Assembly (NCBI GenBank): GCA_034509735.1
Contig: JACGWO010000002.1
Location: 51,395,115-51,459,114 of the forward strand
Origin: Sesamum alatum
Lineage: Eukaryota > Streptophyta > Magnoliopsida > Lamiales > Pedaliaceae
DNA: 64,000 nt
Direction: 5' to 3'
The translations under genes and the position numbers were made by a program. The notes beneath the pieces were generated by a model. That model worked only from the letters and a program-made list of their open reading frames with translations. It was not told the DNA's origin and made no database searches. Within the stretch, counting starts at the first letter, position 1, and each line of letters opens with the position of its first letter. Below, piece by piece: positions 48,187-58,692 of this stretch.

Positions 48187-48666
48187 TTAAGCAGAAATGT
48201 CAATGGCCTTAACCTCCGGCTTCTTCACCTCCTCCTTGGGCACCGTCACTGTCAGCACCCCATTCTCCATCGCCGCCTTTACTTGATCCAACTTGGCATT
48301 CTCCGGCAGCCTGAACCGGCGGACAAACTTCCCGCTGCTCCTCTCCACGCGGTGCCACTTGTCGTTCTTCTCCTCCTGCTCTCTGCTCCTCTCCCCGCTT
48401 ATCTGCAGAATTCTACCGTCCTCAACCTCAACCTTAACTTCCTCTTTTTTCAACCCAGGAACATCCACCTTGAACACATGGGCATCCGGCGTCTCTTTCC
48501 AGTCGATGCGAGCGTTGGCAATGGTGGTGGTTTCTCGGGCGGAGGAGGGGGGATTGGCGACGGCGTTGGAGAAAGGGAAGCCCTCAAAGGGATCCCAAAT
48601 ATCCAATGAAAACGGATCGAAAACGTTGCTCCGGCGGTTGCCAAAGAAGCTTGGAATCAGAGACAT
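48187..48666 (-). CDS. Class I small heat shock protein (sHSP 9), 159 aa
   Basis: Intronless cytosolic class I sHSP starting [18 protein letters not shown] at 48666 (the in-frame codon at 48690 is leader). N-terminal signature [20 protein letters not shown], arm [17 protein letters not shown], alpha-crystallin domain from [13 protein letters not shown] to VLTVTVPK, tail KAIDISA. Differences from the consensus of the group are minor: PDAH for [18 protein letters not shown], and KFVRRFRLP for KFLRRFRLP. Its 3' UTR groups it with sHSP 5 and 6. Confidence 0.96.
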   Translation of the reverse strand: MSLIPSFFGNRRSNVFDPFSLDIWDPFEGFPFSNAVANPPSSARETTTIANARIDWKETPDAHVFKVDVPGLKKEEVKVEVEDGRILQISGERSREQEEKNDKWHRVERSSGKFVRRFRLPENAKLDQVKAAMENGVLTVTVPKEEVKKPEVKAIDISA

Positions 48667-48777
48667 TGTCTTAAATGCGTGCAAGAACACCTAATGGCTT
48701 TGTTCGTTGATGAAGATTTTTTCTTCTGCAAAGGCTTGTTGGAAACTTTCTTGTAGAATCTGTATGAAGAACACGCG

Positions 48778-48813
48778 TATTTATATGTGTTGGCAGATGA
48801 TTCTCGCACTTTC
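48778..48813 (-). promoter_or_regulatory. Heat shock element and TATA box of sHSP gene 9
   Basis: Plus-strand order: TATTTATA (48778-48785), 15-nt gap, TTCtcGCActTTC (48801-48813). TaaGAA follows directly. Confidence 0.75.
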
Positions 48814-51197
48814 TAAGAATCGCGCTTTCAGCAACGGACCATAACTTCTACATAAAACTCCTTCTTTCGGCAAACTTCTATATCCGTCTTATTGACCCCA
48901 TTTGACTTGATAGTCAATTTTCATATTCGAACCAAAAATTCATCAAAAAATAAAAAATAATTATATTTACACTCTCATGGAATAATTAGATTACAGAATT
49001 GATTTGAATAATTATACTGACATTTTCACTGGTGAGGCTGAAAACAGCTAAAGTATAATTTCCCCTCCCTCCCTTGATATTGGATACAGAAAATTAGTGG
49101 TGGCAATATGAGTGGAAATTCATGGTTCCAACCCAACCCACTTAGTTTTGGATTGGGTTGAGTTTGATATTTCTTAATATGGATCCAATATGGTTTTATT
49201 TGAATAAATTTAAATAGATTATGGGTCCTAAATGGGTTCTTCATGTTTAGTATTCTATTAGTCAATCAAAATTCATTTTAGTAATATAATAGAATTTATG
49301 AAAGATATTGGTATAATTATAATCATGAATTTATTATTGGTTCCATATGGGTTGATGATGGGTTTTAGGTGGATCTTAAATGCGTCCAACCTCGTCACTA
49401 ACTAATTACATATATTCTAACTTCTTTCACATTTTTCATAAGAAATAAATTTACCAAAACATATTAAGTATGTTTTAATTTAACTTAGCTAATTTTTTTG
49501 CACCATGGGTCTTATATGAGAAACAAAATTTTCAAATTATATATTTAGTAAAATGATGTTTTTCAAATTAATGAGCAACAAAAGAAAAGTGAAATATTTT
49601 ATAAAATAATCAAACTTTGAAATTCATATGTTTTTATGTAAAATTATTTTTATTTTTATTTTTATTTTGAATAAATTGACAGTATACAAATATATTAAGA
49701 ATTTCAATGAATACATCAAATATTAATATCTAAACATAATTTATAATGAATAAACATGTATGATTAATATAGAAAGATAACTATTATTATTACAATTGAA
49801 AGTCACAATTCAATTTTACAAACAATTATGGAGAAATTGATTGCATACTATTCATTTCATGATTTATTTTGAAATGCATTATTTTGTAAATCTTACGACT
49901 TTTTCATTTTATAGTTTAACAAGTAAATCTTTAATGTACATGGTTACTTTCCAGAAACAATACATAATACAAATTTAGTCGTATTATTTACAAGTTGTAT
50001 TAAAAATATCATCATCTTATTATTATCTAAAATTCTATTTTTAAATATTAAATATAAAAAATGATTACATTGATCCGATCCAACCCAGTTGAGACCCGAC
50101 CCACTTAGAACCCATTGGTTCGGACCCGTATTTAACTCAACCTATTTTGGACCCGACCCATTTGGACCAAACCCAACCCGTCCATTTGACACCCCTATTA
50201 ATATCACTAATTACTTCTCATTTCTAACTTTTCGCATTTTTTATGAGAAACAAATCTTCCAAAATATATTTAGTAAAATAATGTTTTTCAAATTACCGAG
50301 CAACAAAAGAAAAGTGAAATATTTTATAAAATAGTCAAACCGTGCAATTCATATGTTTCCACGTAAAATTATTTTTATTTTTATTTTTATTTTTTCAATA
50401 AATTGACAGTATACGATTATATTAAAAATTTCAATGAATACATCAAATATTAATATCTAAGCATAATTTATAATGAATGAACATGTATGATCAATATATA
50501 AAGATAACTATTATTATTACGATTGAAAGCCACAATTCAATTTTACAAACAATTATGGAGAAATTAAATGCATACTATCCATTTCATGATTTATTTTGAA
50601 AAATGCAGTATTTTTGTAAACCTTACGAGTTTTTCATTTTATAGTTTAACAAATAAATCTTTAATGTACATGGTTACTTTCCAGAAACAATACATAATAC
50701 AAATTTAGTCGTATTATTTACAAGTTATATTAAAAATATCATCATCTTATTATTATCTAAAATTCTATTTTTAAATATTAAATATAAAAAATGATTACAT
50801 AGACCCGACCTACTTAGAACTCATTGATTCAGACCTATATTTAACCCAATTCATTTTTAGACCCGACCCACTTGGATTCAATACAAACCCGACCCAACCC
50901 GTTCATTTGACACCCATACTTCTATGTATGGTTTTTTAATCTGATATTTCAAGACTGAAAATTTCATTAAATACACTCTGAAAAGTCTTCTCAAATTCTT
51001 GAAAGCCGTAAATGAATAGCAGACGACAATAGGCTAATTATAAAATCATAATCCTTTTTATTTATTTATTAAAATTTATAAATACAAAACGACTTTAAAC
51101 CTGAGATACGCAAATTCCTGAGCTCCTAACATGCAAACTGGACAGAACAAACAACATCATTATTCAACACAATCAAACTGATAAATATGATGATTGT
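48814..51197. other. Spacer between sHSP 9 and sHSP 10, mostly repeat
   Basis: About 2.4 kb without genes. Most of it (49094-50925) is a tandemly repeated mobile-element-like sequence; the remainder is the 3' region of sHSP 10 and promoter-distal sequence of sHSP 9. Confidence 0.6.
49094..50925. repeat. Tandem direct repeat of about 0.75-0.8 kb within a TIR-like element
   Basis: Copy 1 (about 49396-50200) and copy 2 (about 50203-50925) share long stretches, for example GTACATGGTTACTTTCCAGA near 49936 and 50665 and CAATTATGGAGAAATT near 49823 and 50549. Both end in ACCCGACCCA-type text and CATTTGACACCC. The far left edge (TAGTGGTGGCAATATGAG, 49096) is an imperfect inverse of the copy 1 right edge (CATTTGACACCCCTA), suggesting a hAT-like or similar TIR element whose interior was duplicated. 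Confidence 0.65.
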
Positions 51198-51661
51198 TCA
51201 ACCAGAGATGTCAATGGCCTTAACCTCCGGCTTCTTCACTGCTCCTTGGGCACCGTGACTGTCAGCACTTCATTCTCCATCGCCGCCTTTACCTGATCCA
51301 ACTTGGCATTCTCCGGCAGCCTGAAGCGGTGGAGGAACTTGCCGCTGCTCCTCTCCACGCGATGCCATTTGTCGTTCTTCTTCTCCTGTTTTTTGCTTCT
51401 CTCCCCGCTTATCTTTAGAACTGTGCCATCCTCGACCTCCACCTTAACTTCCTCTTTCTTAAACCCAGGAACATCCACCTTGAAAACATGGGCCTCCGGT
51501 GTTTCTTTCCAGTCGATGAGAGCGTTGGCGATGGCGGTGGTTTCTCGGGCGGACGGGGGGAGATTGACGGCGGCGGAGGAGAAAGGGATCTCGATATCCA
51601 GCGAGAACGGATCAGAGACGTTGCTCCGGCGGGTGCCAAAAAAACTTGGAATCAGAGACAT
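51198..51661 (-). pseudogene. Damaged class I sHSP (sHSP 10): C-terminal frameshift
   Basis: Starts [15 protein letters not shown] at 51661 and stays open for 141 codons to a stop at 51236, where the frame breaks: TTCACTGCTCC replaces TTCACCTCCTCC on the plus strand. The lost tail ([14 protein letters not shown], still readable down to 51198) includes the I-x-I motif used for oligomer assembly. The N-terminal signature is also eroded: [10 protein letters not shown], with about five codons deleted and F to S in VSDPFS. Other changes include [16 protein letters not shown] and [10 protein letters not shown], where the conserved Gly is Glu. The promoter module is still present, so it may be transcribed, but this looks like a pseudogene in decay. 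Confidence 0.85.
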
Positions 51662-51758
51662 TGTGTTTTCGTTTTAGCAAGAACAGCGAGTTGCGTTTCT
51701 GATTAATGGAGATTGTGTTGTCAATCTTTCTTGTGGAATTTGGTTGAAGGAGCACACT

Positions 51759-51794
51759 TATTTATATGAGCTCGAAGATGATTCTCGCTCTTTC
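51759..51794 (-). promoter_or_regulatory. Heat shock element and TATA box of damaged sHSP 10
   Basis: Plus-strand order: TATTTATA (51759-51766), 15-nt gap, TTCtcGCTctTTC (51782-51794). The middle unit has one more mismatch than in the intact paralogues. Confidence 0.65.
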
Positions 51795-52257
51795 ATGTAT
51801 ATTCTAAGAATCACGCTTTCAGTTTCCCCCATCATCCTCTAGATAAACCCTATGGTTTTAAGTGATATGGTTTGATATATTTTATTATAGGCGGATTTAT
51901 AGTGTATTTAATTTCTATTATTAATAATCAATTATAATTAATTTTGTCCATCCGCTTTTAATTAAAATTTTATTTGCAACGGTGATTTGATCCTTATTTT
52001 TAATGAAAATAAATGTTATAAGATTCAATTTTAAAAGATAAAAATCTAAATAAACACATGCTAATGATATAACGCAGAAATTATAAAAACAAACACTCCA
52101 CGTTTTATTTTACTCAATTTTCACATTACAGAAAAACCTAAGACCTGAAACTCAGGATTTCATACATATCAGCAACAGAAGAACACACATACTCCCTTTT
52201 CACACACACACACACATACTCATATTGATTAAAACGAAATTATAAATGTTATAATTC
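51795..52257. other. Spacer between sHSP 10 promoter and sHSP 11
   Basis: Contains the 3' flank of sHSP 11 from about 51890, homologous to the flank of truncated sHSP 8 (46560-46956). A (CA)n run lies at about 52201-52215. No gene. Confidence 0.55.
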
Positions 52258-52710
52258 TCAGCCAGAAATCTGAATGGCCTTCACCTCAGGCTTCTTGACT
52301 TCCTCCTTGGGAACAGTGACAGTCAGCACACCATTCTCCATGCTGGCTTTGATCTGATCCATCTTCGCGTTCTCCGGCAACCTGAAGCGGCGGAGGAACT
52401 TGCCGGAGCTCCTCTCCACACGGTGCCATGTGTCGTTCTTCTCCTCTTTCTCACGGGTGCGTTCGCCGCTTATCTGGAGGACATTCCCGTCCTCCACCTC
52501 CACTTTCACCTCCTCCTTCTTCAGGCCTGGAACATCCGCCTTGAACACGTGGGCCTCCGGCGTCTCCTTCCAGTCAATCCTGGTGGCCGCCAACTGGGAA
52601 GTCTCGTCGGAGGAGCTGACAGGCCAGTCACGGAAAGGGTCCCAGAGGTCGAGGGAGAATGGGTCGAGAACGCTGCTTCGTCGACCGAAAACACTTGGGA
52701 TCAGTGACAT
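52258..52710 (-). CDS. Class I small heat shock protein (sHSP 11), 150 aa
   Basis: Intronless cytosolic class I sHSP of a second subgroup. It starts [20 protein letters not shown] at 52710, has the signature [16 protein letters not shown], and a short N-terminal arm ([12 protein letters not shown]) in place of the PSSARET arm. The alpha-crystallin domain runs from [19 protein letters not shown] (about 45) to VLTVTVPK (about 138). The tail is [15 protein letters not shown], so the I-x-I motif is I-Q-I. It is almost identical to sHSP 12 (one residue: EDGNV here, EEGNV there). Confidence 0.96.
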   Translation of the reverse strand: MSLIPSVFGRRSSVLDPFSLDLWDPFRDWPVSSSDETSQLAATRIDWKETPEAHVFKADVPGLKKEEVKVEVEDGNVLQISGERTREKEEKNDTWHRVERSSGKFLRRFRLPENAKMDQIKASMENGVLTVTVPKEEVKKPEVKAIQISG

Positions 52711-52819
52711 TTTCTTTCTGGTTTGGTAGAATTAGCTGATTATCTGTGTAATGGAAGTCAGTGTCTGTTTTTCACTTTCTGGATGTGTTGTGCGATGATC
52801 GGAGGAGGAGATACAAGTG

Positions 52820-52897
52820 TATTTATGGGCAGAAGATTGATGAGGAATTCTTGTTTAAATTATTGCATGGAGGGGTAGAGAGAGTTCAGGAATTTTT
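52820..52897 (-). promoter_or_regulatory. TATA box and heat shock elements of sHSP gene 11
   Basis: Plus-strand TATTTAT (52820-52826). TTCagGAAttTTT (52885-52897) is a near-perfect three-unit HSE about 58 nt farther upstream. A weaker GAAgaTTGatGAG series lies close to the TATA box (52832-52844). This layout is shared with sHSP 12 and differs from the 15-nt module of the other subgroup. Confidence 0.7.
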
Positions 52898-53463
52898 ACA
52901 CAGAAATCTCGGGAAAACTCTGCCATAAAACGAAGTATCTGGAGAAGTCGACCCTTCAACTAGATTTACCAATTACATGCCACGTGTCCTGTTCGTTCTT
53001 TTGAATTTATAGTAAGAATTTCTTTTTATATCAAACTAATTACAATAAAAATATTACAAATAAGAAAGAAAATTTGGATTCTCAGACCTTTTGGGCTGTA
53101 AAAATGATTCTTTTACTATCGATTTGGGGTATGTATACTCGTACATCTTCCTCATTTTCCGTAGTTTCTGATTTTCTTAAGAATTTTAAGTGTTTTTCAC
53201 ATACATTATATGTAATTAATTTTATTTTCTAATTCAAGATAAACGTTGAATCCTTTTATTATGTTGTGAGATCTTACATATATCTAAGTTTTTCAACTAT
53301 TTCTAGTCTTGATACAACTTTTTTATGGGATAATTTATATAGATAAATTAATTCAATAATAATTGTTCTGTAATCGTAATGAATTATTGGTAACAGTAGT
53401 GTGTATTGCATGATTAATATGCAAGGACAATTAAACTCACCTGATAATTGTAGTTATATCAAT

Positions 53464-53722
53464 CACTAGAAAAAAAAATTACTATTGGCTACATTTTTAA
53501 TAACTATGGCTAAAAACTGTAGTGGATAACTATTATTAATTACGATTAAATAAAAATCGATGCAGACACTAGCTTTTTCACCATGAAAAATTTATTTGCC
53601 ACGGCAAAAAGTCGTGGTAAAAATATTCAAATATTTTAGCCACCCTCGCAAAAACCACGGTCCACAATCATTGCGAGACCGTGGTCAATAACTATTTATT
53701 ATGGCTTATATTTCTCATAGTG
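53464..53722. mobile_element. CACTA MITE with 3-bp target duplication
   Basis: Left end CACTAGAAAAAAAAATTAC, right end TATTTCTCATAGTG. The flanks AAT (53461-53463) and AAT (53723-53725) are an exact 3-bp duplication, as expected for CACTA transposons. The interior is partly palindromic and matches 45727-46042 in inverse. No transposase. Confidence 0.8.
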
Positions 53723-54793
53723 AATGATTTGATTTAAGTTTAATTGTTTTTACCTGTGATGCATGAACGTGGACACGGCGACGACACAACAGGGATACGG
53801 TGACATGATAAATTTCAAAAAATTAGGACATGACACGATATTGACACGGTTGTATATAATATATTTTTATATATGTCCTAAATTTCTCATAAATTTAAAA
53901 TATACAATATTAAAATATCAAGATAAAACATAAAATAAGTATGTCTTGTATTTAAATTTTTAATCAAAATACATGACTTCAAAAATATACATAATCAGTT
54001 TATTTTAAAAAGTACGAAGTAAAAAAATTTCTAATCATCAAAATTAGTCAAATTATCATGATCATCTCTCGATTTTTCAATAATTTCATCCCAGAACTTT
54101 TAGTTTGAAAAAAGTGAATCAATTTTTTTTCCTTTTTATATAGCCAAAACTCTTTTTCTTTAAAGACAATTCATTTTTTTTCAATTATAAAAAAAAATCT
54201 AACGTGTTCAAAATATGTCGGACACTCCAACAGGAGGATCCGACACCATGTCTTTTTTTTTTTTACATTTTGGGACACACTTATGCCTTGTCCGAAGCAT
54301 ATTCGTATCCGATACTACACCAAGTAATCTTTTGAAGCGTCCGTATATTATAAATTTTCACTTATGCAAATATTATTCTCAAATTCATATAGAATGATAT
54401 CAGGCCAGTCAATAAGATAATAAATTTTAATTTAGATTGTTTCAGTCGAATCAATTGCCATATAACAACGGAAGTTTATTATAGTTGTCTTAACAGAATT
54501 CAAATTTGAATACTTGAAATCAAATCATTTGTGACAAAGGATCAATGTGTTAATTGAGTGATACTTGAATTTAGTTTAGTTAATTATTATTGCTTTCAAA
54601 TTCATTTAGATTAGAGATTTAGTTTGCTAGTTAGTTAACTTCAAAACCCCTTTTATTGGATATCATAATCGAGATTGATAAATTAATACTTAATTCTTTT
54701 GTACTCAATCCGGTTTAGCAACTACTATAACTGTATATCTATTAATGAATTTTGATGGTCTAGATAACTAATCATCAACATATATCTAACCAG

Positions 54794-55108
54794 TATCCTT
54801 TTGATCCCGTAATATTAAAGCATTATTTGTTTTGATACCATAACTTAAGTAGGTAGTTGTTTTAGTCTCATAAAACATGTTTTTTAGTTCTATAAAATAC
54901 GTTTTCAGTTTTTTTGGTCCCAAAATTAACATGATATTTTGGAACCCAAAAAATTAAAATTGGACCAAAAAAACTGAAAAACGTGACATTTTGAGACTAA
55001 ACAAGTTGAAAAACGTGTTTTATGGGACTAAAACAGCCACCTGCCTAAATTATGGTACCAAAACAAATAATACCATAATCTTACGGAACCAAAAAAATAT
55101 TTACTCCA
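54794..55108. repeat. Palindromic MITE
   Basis: Long inverted repeat: ATTATTTGTTTTGATACCAT on the left against ATGGTACCAAAACAAATAAT on the right, and GTTTTAGTCTCATAAAAC against GTTTTATGGGACTAAAAC. The centre is around GGTCCCAAAATTAAC. About 315 bp. Confidence 0.75.
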
Positions 55109-55484
55109 ATAATTTGTTATAAACTTTTCCAAAATATAAATAATTGTATCCATTGGAAACCATACATATACCAAATCCTCTTGACACTACTTTTCACGAG
55201 ATGTAGTGATTCTGTGTTTAATTGTTACAACAATATGCAGATTCATTCATATATAGACGTTTAGGGAATTGTGTTTATTGAAAGCAAATGCTGAGAATAT
55301 AATTTAGAATAGAAATATATTTTATAATAAAAAACAATTCCACACTTTATTCCACTTTTAAATTCTTGTCCACATTACAGATCAAACTTGGTAAAAATCC
55401 CGACACATAATCGTAAGTGAAAAACACTCATATATTCATTGCTCGCATGTTGATTATTATACATAGAGAATGAATGTTGAATTT

Positions 55485-55937
55485 TTAGCCTGAAATCTGA
55501 ATGGCTTTGACCTCAGGCTTCTTGACTTCCTCCTTGGGAACAGTGACAGTCAGCACACCATTCTCCATGCTGGCTTTGATCTGATCCATCTTCGCGTTCT
55601 CCGGCAGCCTGAAGCGGCGGAGGAACTTCCCGGAGCTCCTCTCCACACGGTGCCATGTGTCGTTCTTCTCCTCTTTCTCACGGGTGCGTTCGCCGCTTAT
55701 CTGGAGGACATTCCCTTCCTCCACCTCCACCTTCACCTCCTCCTTCTTCAGGCCCGGAACATCCGCCTTGAACACGTGGGCCTCCGGCGTCTCCTTCCAG
55801 TCAATCCTGGTGGCCGCCAACTGGGAAGTCTCGTCGGAGGAGCTGACAGGCCAGTCACGGAACGGGTCCCAGAGGTCGAGGGAGAATGGGTCGAGAACGC
55901 TGCTTCGTCGGCCGAAAACACTTGGGATCAGCGACAT
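55485..55937 (-). CDS. Class I small heat shock protein (sHSP 12), 150 aa
   Basis: Intronless cytosolic class I sHSP, near-twin of sHSP 11. The start [20 protein letters not shown] is at 55937; the frame is open upstream to 56108 but that part is the leader and has no sHSP homology. Signature [16 protein letters not shown], arm [12 protein letters not shown], alpha-crystallin domain from [19 protein letters not shown] to VLTVTVPK, tail KAIQISG. EEGNV in the mid-domain matches truncated sHSP 8. Confidence 0.96.
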   Translation of the reverse strand: MSLIPSVFGRRSSVLDPFSLDLWDPFRDWPVSSSDETSQLAATRIDWKETPEAHVFKADVPGLKKEEVKVEVEEGNVLQISGERTREKEEKNDTWHRVERSSGKFLRRFRLPENAKMDQIKASMENGVLTVTVPKEEVKKPEVKAIQISG

Positions 55938-56059
55938 TTTTGGGCTTGTTTTGATAGAAACGGATTGTGCGATCGGTGTAATTGCAGTAGAGTTATGCAG
56001 CGAATTGAGTGTAGATCTGTGTTTCTGTTTGTTGATGATCGGAGAAGGAGATACAAGTG

Positions 56060-56137
56060 TATTTATAGGTAGAAGATTGATGAGGATTTCTCGTTTACAT
56101 TGTTGCATGGAAGAGTAGAGAGAGTTCAGGAAATTTT
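56060..56137 (-). promoter_or_regulatory. TATA box and heat shock element of sHSP gene 12
   Basis: Plus-strand TATTTATA (56060-56067), then TTCagGAAatTTT (56125-56137), a three-unit HSE with one mismatch. Same spacing as in sHSP 11. Confidence 0.7.
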
Positions 56138-56880
56138 ACACAGAAAACACGAGAGACGTTTGCCAAAAAAAGAAGGAAGTATCCAGAGAAGTCTAGCCTT
56201 CACCTGCTTAACCAATCATATGCAGCCACGGAATTGTTGGTGATTAAATAATCACAAATTATATTATAATATTTAAAATAAATATCATGCTATGTGTTAA
56301 TCTCTTTTCTATATGGATAATGAACCGAACAAGTTAGTTTTGGTCTAATTTGCTACCTTCACTTATTTCTATAAATATAAATTATTATTTACAATAACTT
56401 TTCATTAATTTTTCTCTTTCATTATTATGTTCTTACTTCCTTTGGTTCCTCTATTTATATTAAATTCTTAATTAATTTTATTTTAAATTATTTTTTAATT
56501 TTCAAATCTTTAGTATTTCTTTCAAATTACTTTACTTTTGTTTGTTTATTTATTATATTTGATATTCCTGAATTATGCATTTAGCATCAATGAATTTTCT
56601 AATTGATTATCAATTTTATAATTTTATTTGATATGCATCATTATTTTTTTTATAAAACTCTTGTATATACAAATGTTACAAAAAAATAAGGTATATTTTT
56701 AATTATGCAATTCATATAATAGCTAACACAAAAGAATAATTTATCTAATAATTTCAATTGCAGAAAAGAAAAAAAAAAAGTCAATACAATTAGTATCTTA
56801 ATATTTAAACAAACAATTCATTCAAATACAATTACATAATCAATATTAAAATTTTAATTATTTTATATTAAAATATAATA

Positions 56881-56910
56881 CGTCCATGCAACGCACGGAT
56901 TCATAACTAA
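56881..56910 (+). mobile_element. Helitron-like 3' terminus
   Basis: CGTCCATGCAACGCACGG can form the short terminal hairpin; it is followed by ATTCATAA and CTAA (56907-56910), then T. This fits the CTRR end of Helitrons. The 5' end was not found. Confidence 0.5.
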
Positions 56911-58349
56911 TTGAATTTTTATTACAACTCCCTGGCGTATTCTATCTTATTTGATATATACATGTCATGTTAATAAAATATTTTTTAAATAAAATTGATG
57001 AAATACATTTTATACATGTTACATGAATATATAAAATGAGATAAAAATAAATGCAATAAGAATAGAAACAGAAAATTTAATCCAAAATAATGACTGGTGA
57101 TATCGCGAGAGAAAAATCTCTAAAGCCCAATGGGCCCAAACCACAATTGGAAGTAGTTGTATAAAATAATGTAAAGCCCACTGGGCCCAAACCACTATTT
57201 ATTTGGATATATCAAATTGGGATTCTTCACACTATAATGCTTATCGTATCATCATTTTCAAAAAATAGAAGAACCATCTTATCTGACAAATATAAATTTA
57301 GCAAAAATAATATTAAATAAAAATAATAGAAATCTGTATCCAAACACAAGGGTTGAGTTTTGGCGGGTGGTGTGAAAGAATGGTTTTTTGTTGAGATTTC
57401 AAAGGGAAGTGAGTGTGAGTGTGAGTGGCGGACATTTTTGGTAGTTGTGATTTGGTACTACTACTGCTTTTCACTGCTGTTTAGGTTGACTCGGTCCTCC
57501 CTACCCCCAACCCTATCCCTATAAATATATATGTCCTAATAATTTTAGAATATAAAATTATAAAAATGGAAGTTAAATAAACAAATTTAAGATTATCGAT
57601 TCGAGTTAAATCAGACGTTTGAAATTTATTTCACATTACATGAGTTATCATAACTTATTTATTATTCTTTAATCTTATTAGTATATTAATTAGATTGATG
57701 TATTAATAATTCTTAAGCTTACACAAATGGTATCAAAAGTAATTATAAAGATTTAATAGTATGATGTTGGGTTGGGTCAGCACAACATACAATGTATTAA
57801 TGTTGTCTGGTGATTATCAATGTTTGATATTTTGACACTTTTGACGTAAAAATCTTGCATTTATTAAAATTAGAAATTAGGAGGAAAAGGAAAGGGTGAA
57901 ATGGAATGGAGGTGGAGCTGTCAAGTGTCAATCAATATCAATACTACGTCGTACGTCAGAACGCCCATCCCCACGTCCCTATCTCACTCTGCTTCACGCT
58001 GAAGCTATTTTGCCTTCTGCTTTAACAACTTTACTTATACACAACAATCTTTTATGTTAATTAATAATAATGTTTTAGGAACTAAATTATTTCCCCCACC
58101 ACTGATTATAATTCTGCCAAAAATATGATTACTTTGTATAAATAAATAATATATCAGATGTGTATATATAATTATTTGGGAAAAAAATAAAAAGCATAAG
58201 GTTTTGTTGGTAAATATGTGGATGCAGAGGCAGAAGAGCATCCCTTCACGTAATACTACAACTATCAATCCTTCTTGCCTCCCTTATCCCAGTAATAATG
58301 AATCAAAGGGCTCTACTTTTCGGAAATTTTTGTATGAATCGGGTTTGAT

Positions 58350-58500
58350 AGAATCAAATTAATTACAGAGCAAGTGTAGCACACTTACTACGTGATTGAT
58401 TGTTTTCATGAACTGTACGTCAATCACATGACAAATATATTAAATTTGCTATATGATAGGTTTAAATTTGACCGGAGCATGTCCGAAGTAAAATTTTCCT
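58350..58500 (+). repeat. Dispersed UGT-spacer repeat, copy 5
   Basis: The fullest copy. Parts in order: GAGCAAGTGTAGCACACTTA, GTGATTGATTGTTTTCATGA, CAATCACATGACAAATATAT, TTTAAATTTGACCGGAGCAT and GAAGTAAAATTTTCC. Same orientation as copies 1-4, though no UGT is nearby. Confidence 0.6.
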
Positions 58501-58570
58501 ACTTCACCTAATTTGCAATGAAATTGTTATTGATTTTAGGGTAAATCATATTTAACACCCTCTAAAATTA

Positions 58571-58692
58571 TATTTAATTACACAAATATCTTTACCCGTT
58601 ATAAAATTACAAAATACCCTTGTTGAAGCTGTATTTAATTACACAAATATCTTTACCCGTTATAAAATTACAAAATACCCTTGTTGAAGCTG
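58571..58692. repeat. Perfect tandem duplication, 2 x 61 bp
   Basis: 58571-58631 and 58632-58692 are identical. Each unit starts TATTTAATTACACAAATATC and ends CCTTGTTGAAGCTG. It lies in a dispersed-repeat type sequence. Confidence 0.97.

Larger units (their letters stand above)
52898..55484. other. Spacer between sHSP 11 and sHSP 12
   Basis: About 2.6 kb, no gene. It holds a CACTA MITE (53464-53722) and a palindromic MITE (54794-55108). The stretch 53770-54400 gives short open frames (for example MSDTPTGGSDTMSFF near 54215) with no family features. The rest is AT-rich. Confidence 0.55.

Noticed and set aside
55938..56108. N-terminal extension of sHSP 12 (and shorter ones in sHSP 3, 4, 6, 7, 9)
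   Set aside because: The frame is open by chance through the leader; all paralogues share the MSLIPS or MSLISS start, and the extensions have no homology to each other at protein level.
57350..57520. Higher-GC patch as a possible gene or microRNA precursor
   Set aside because: No open frame of note, no splice-supported coding, and no long hairpin or known miRNA recognised.
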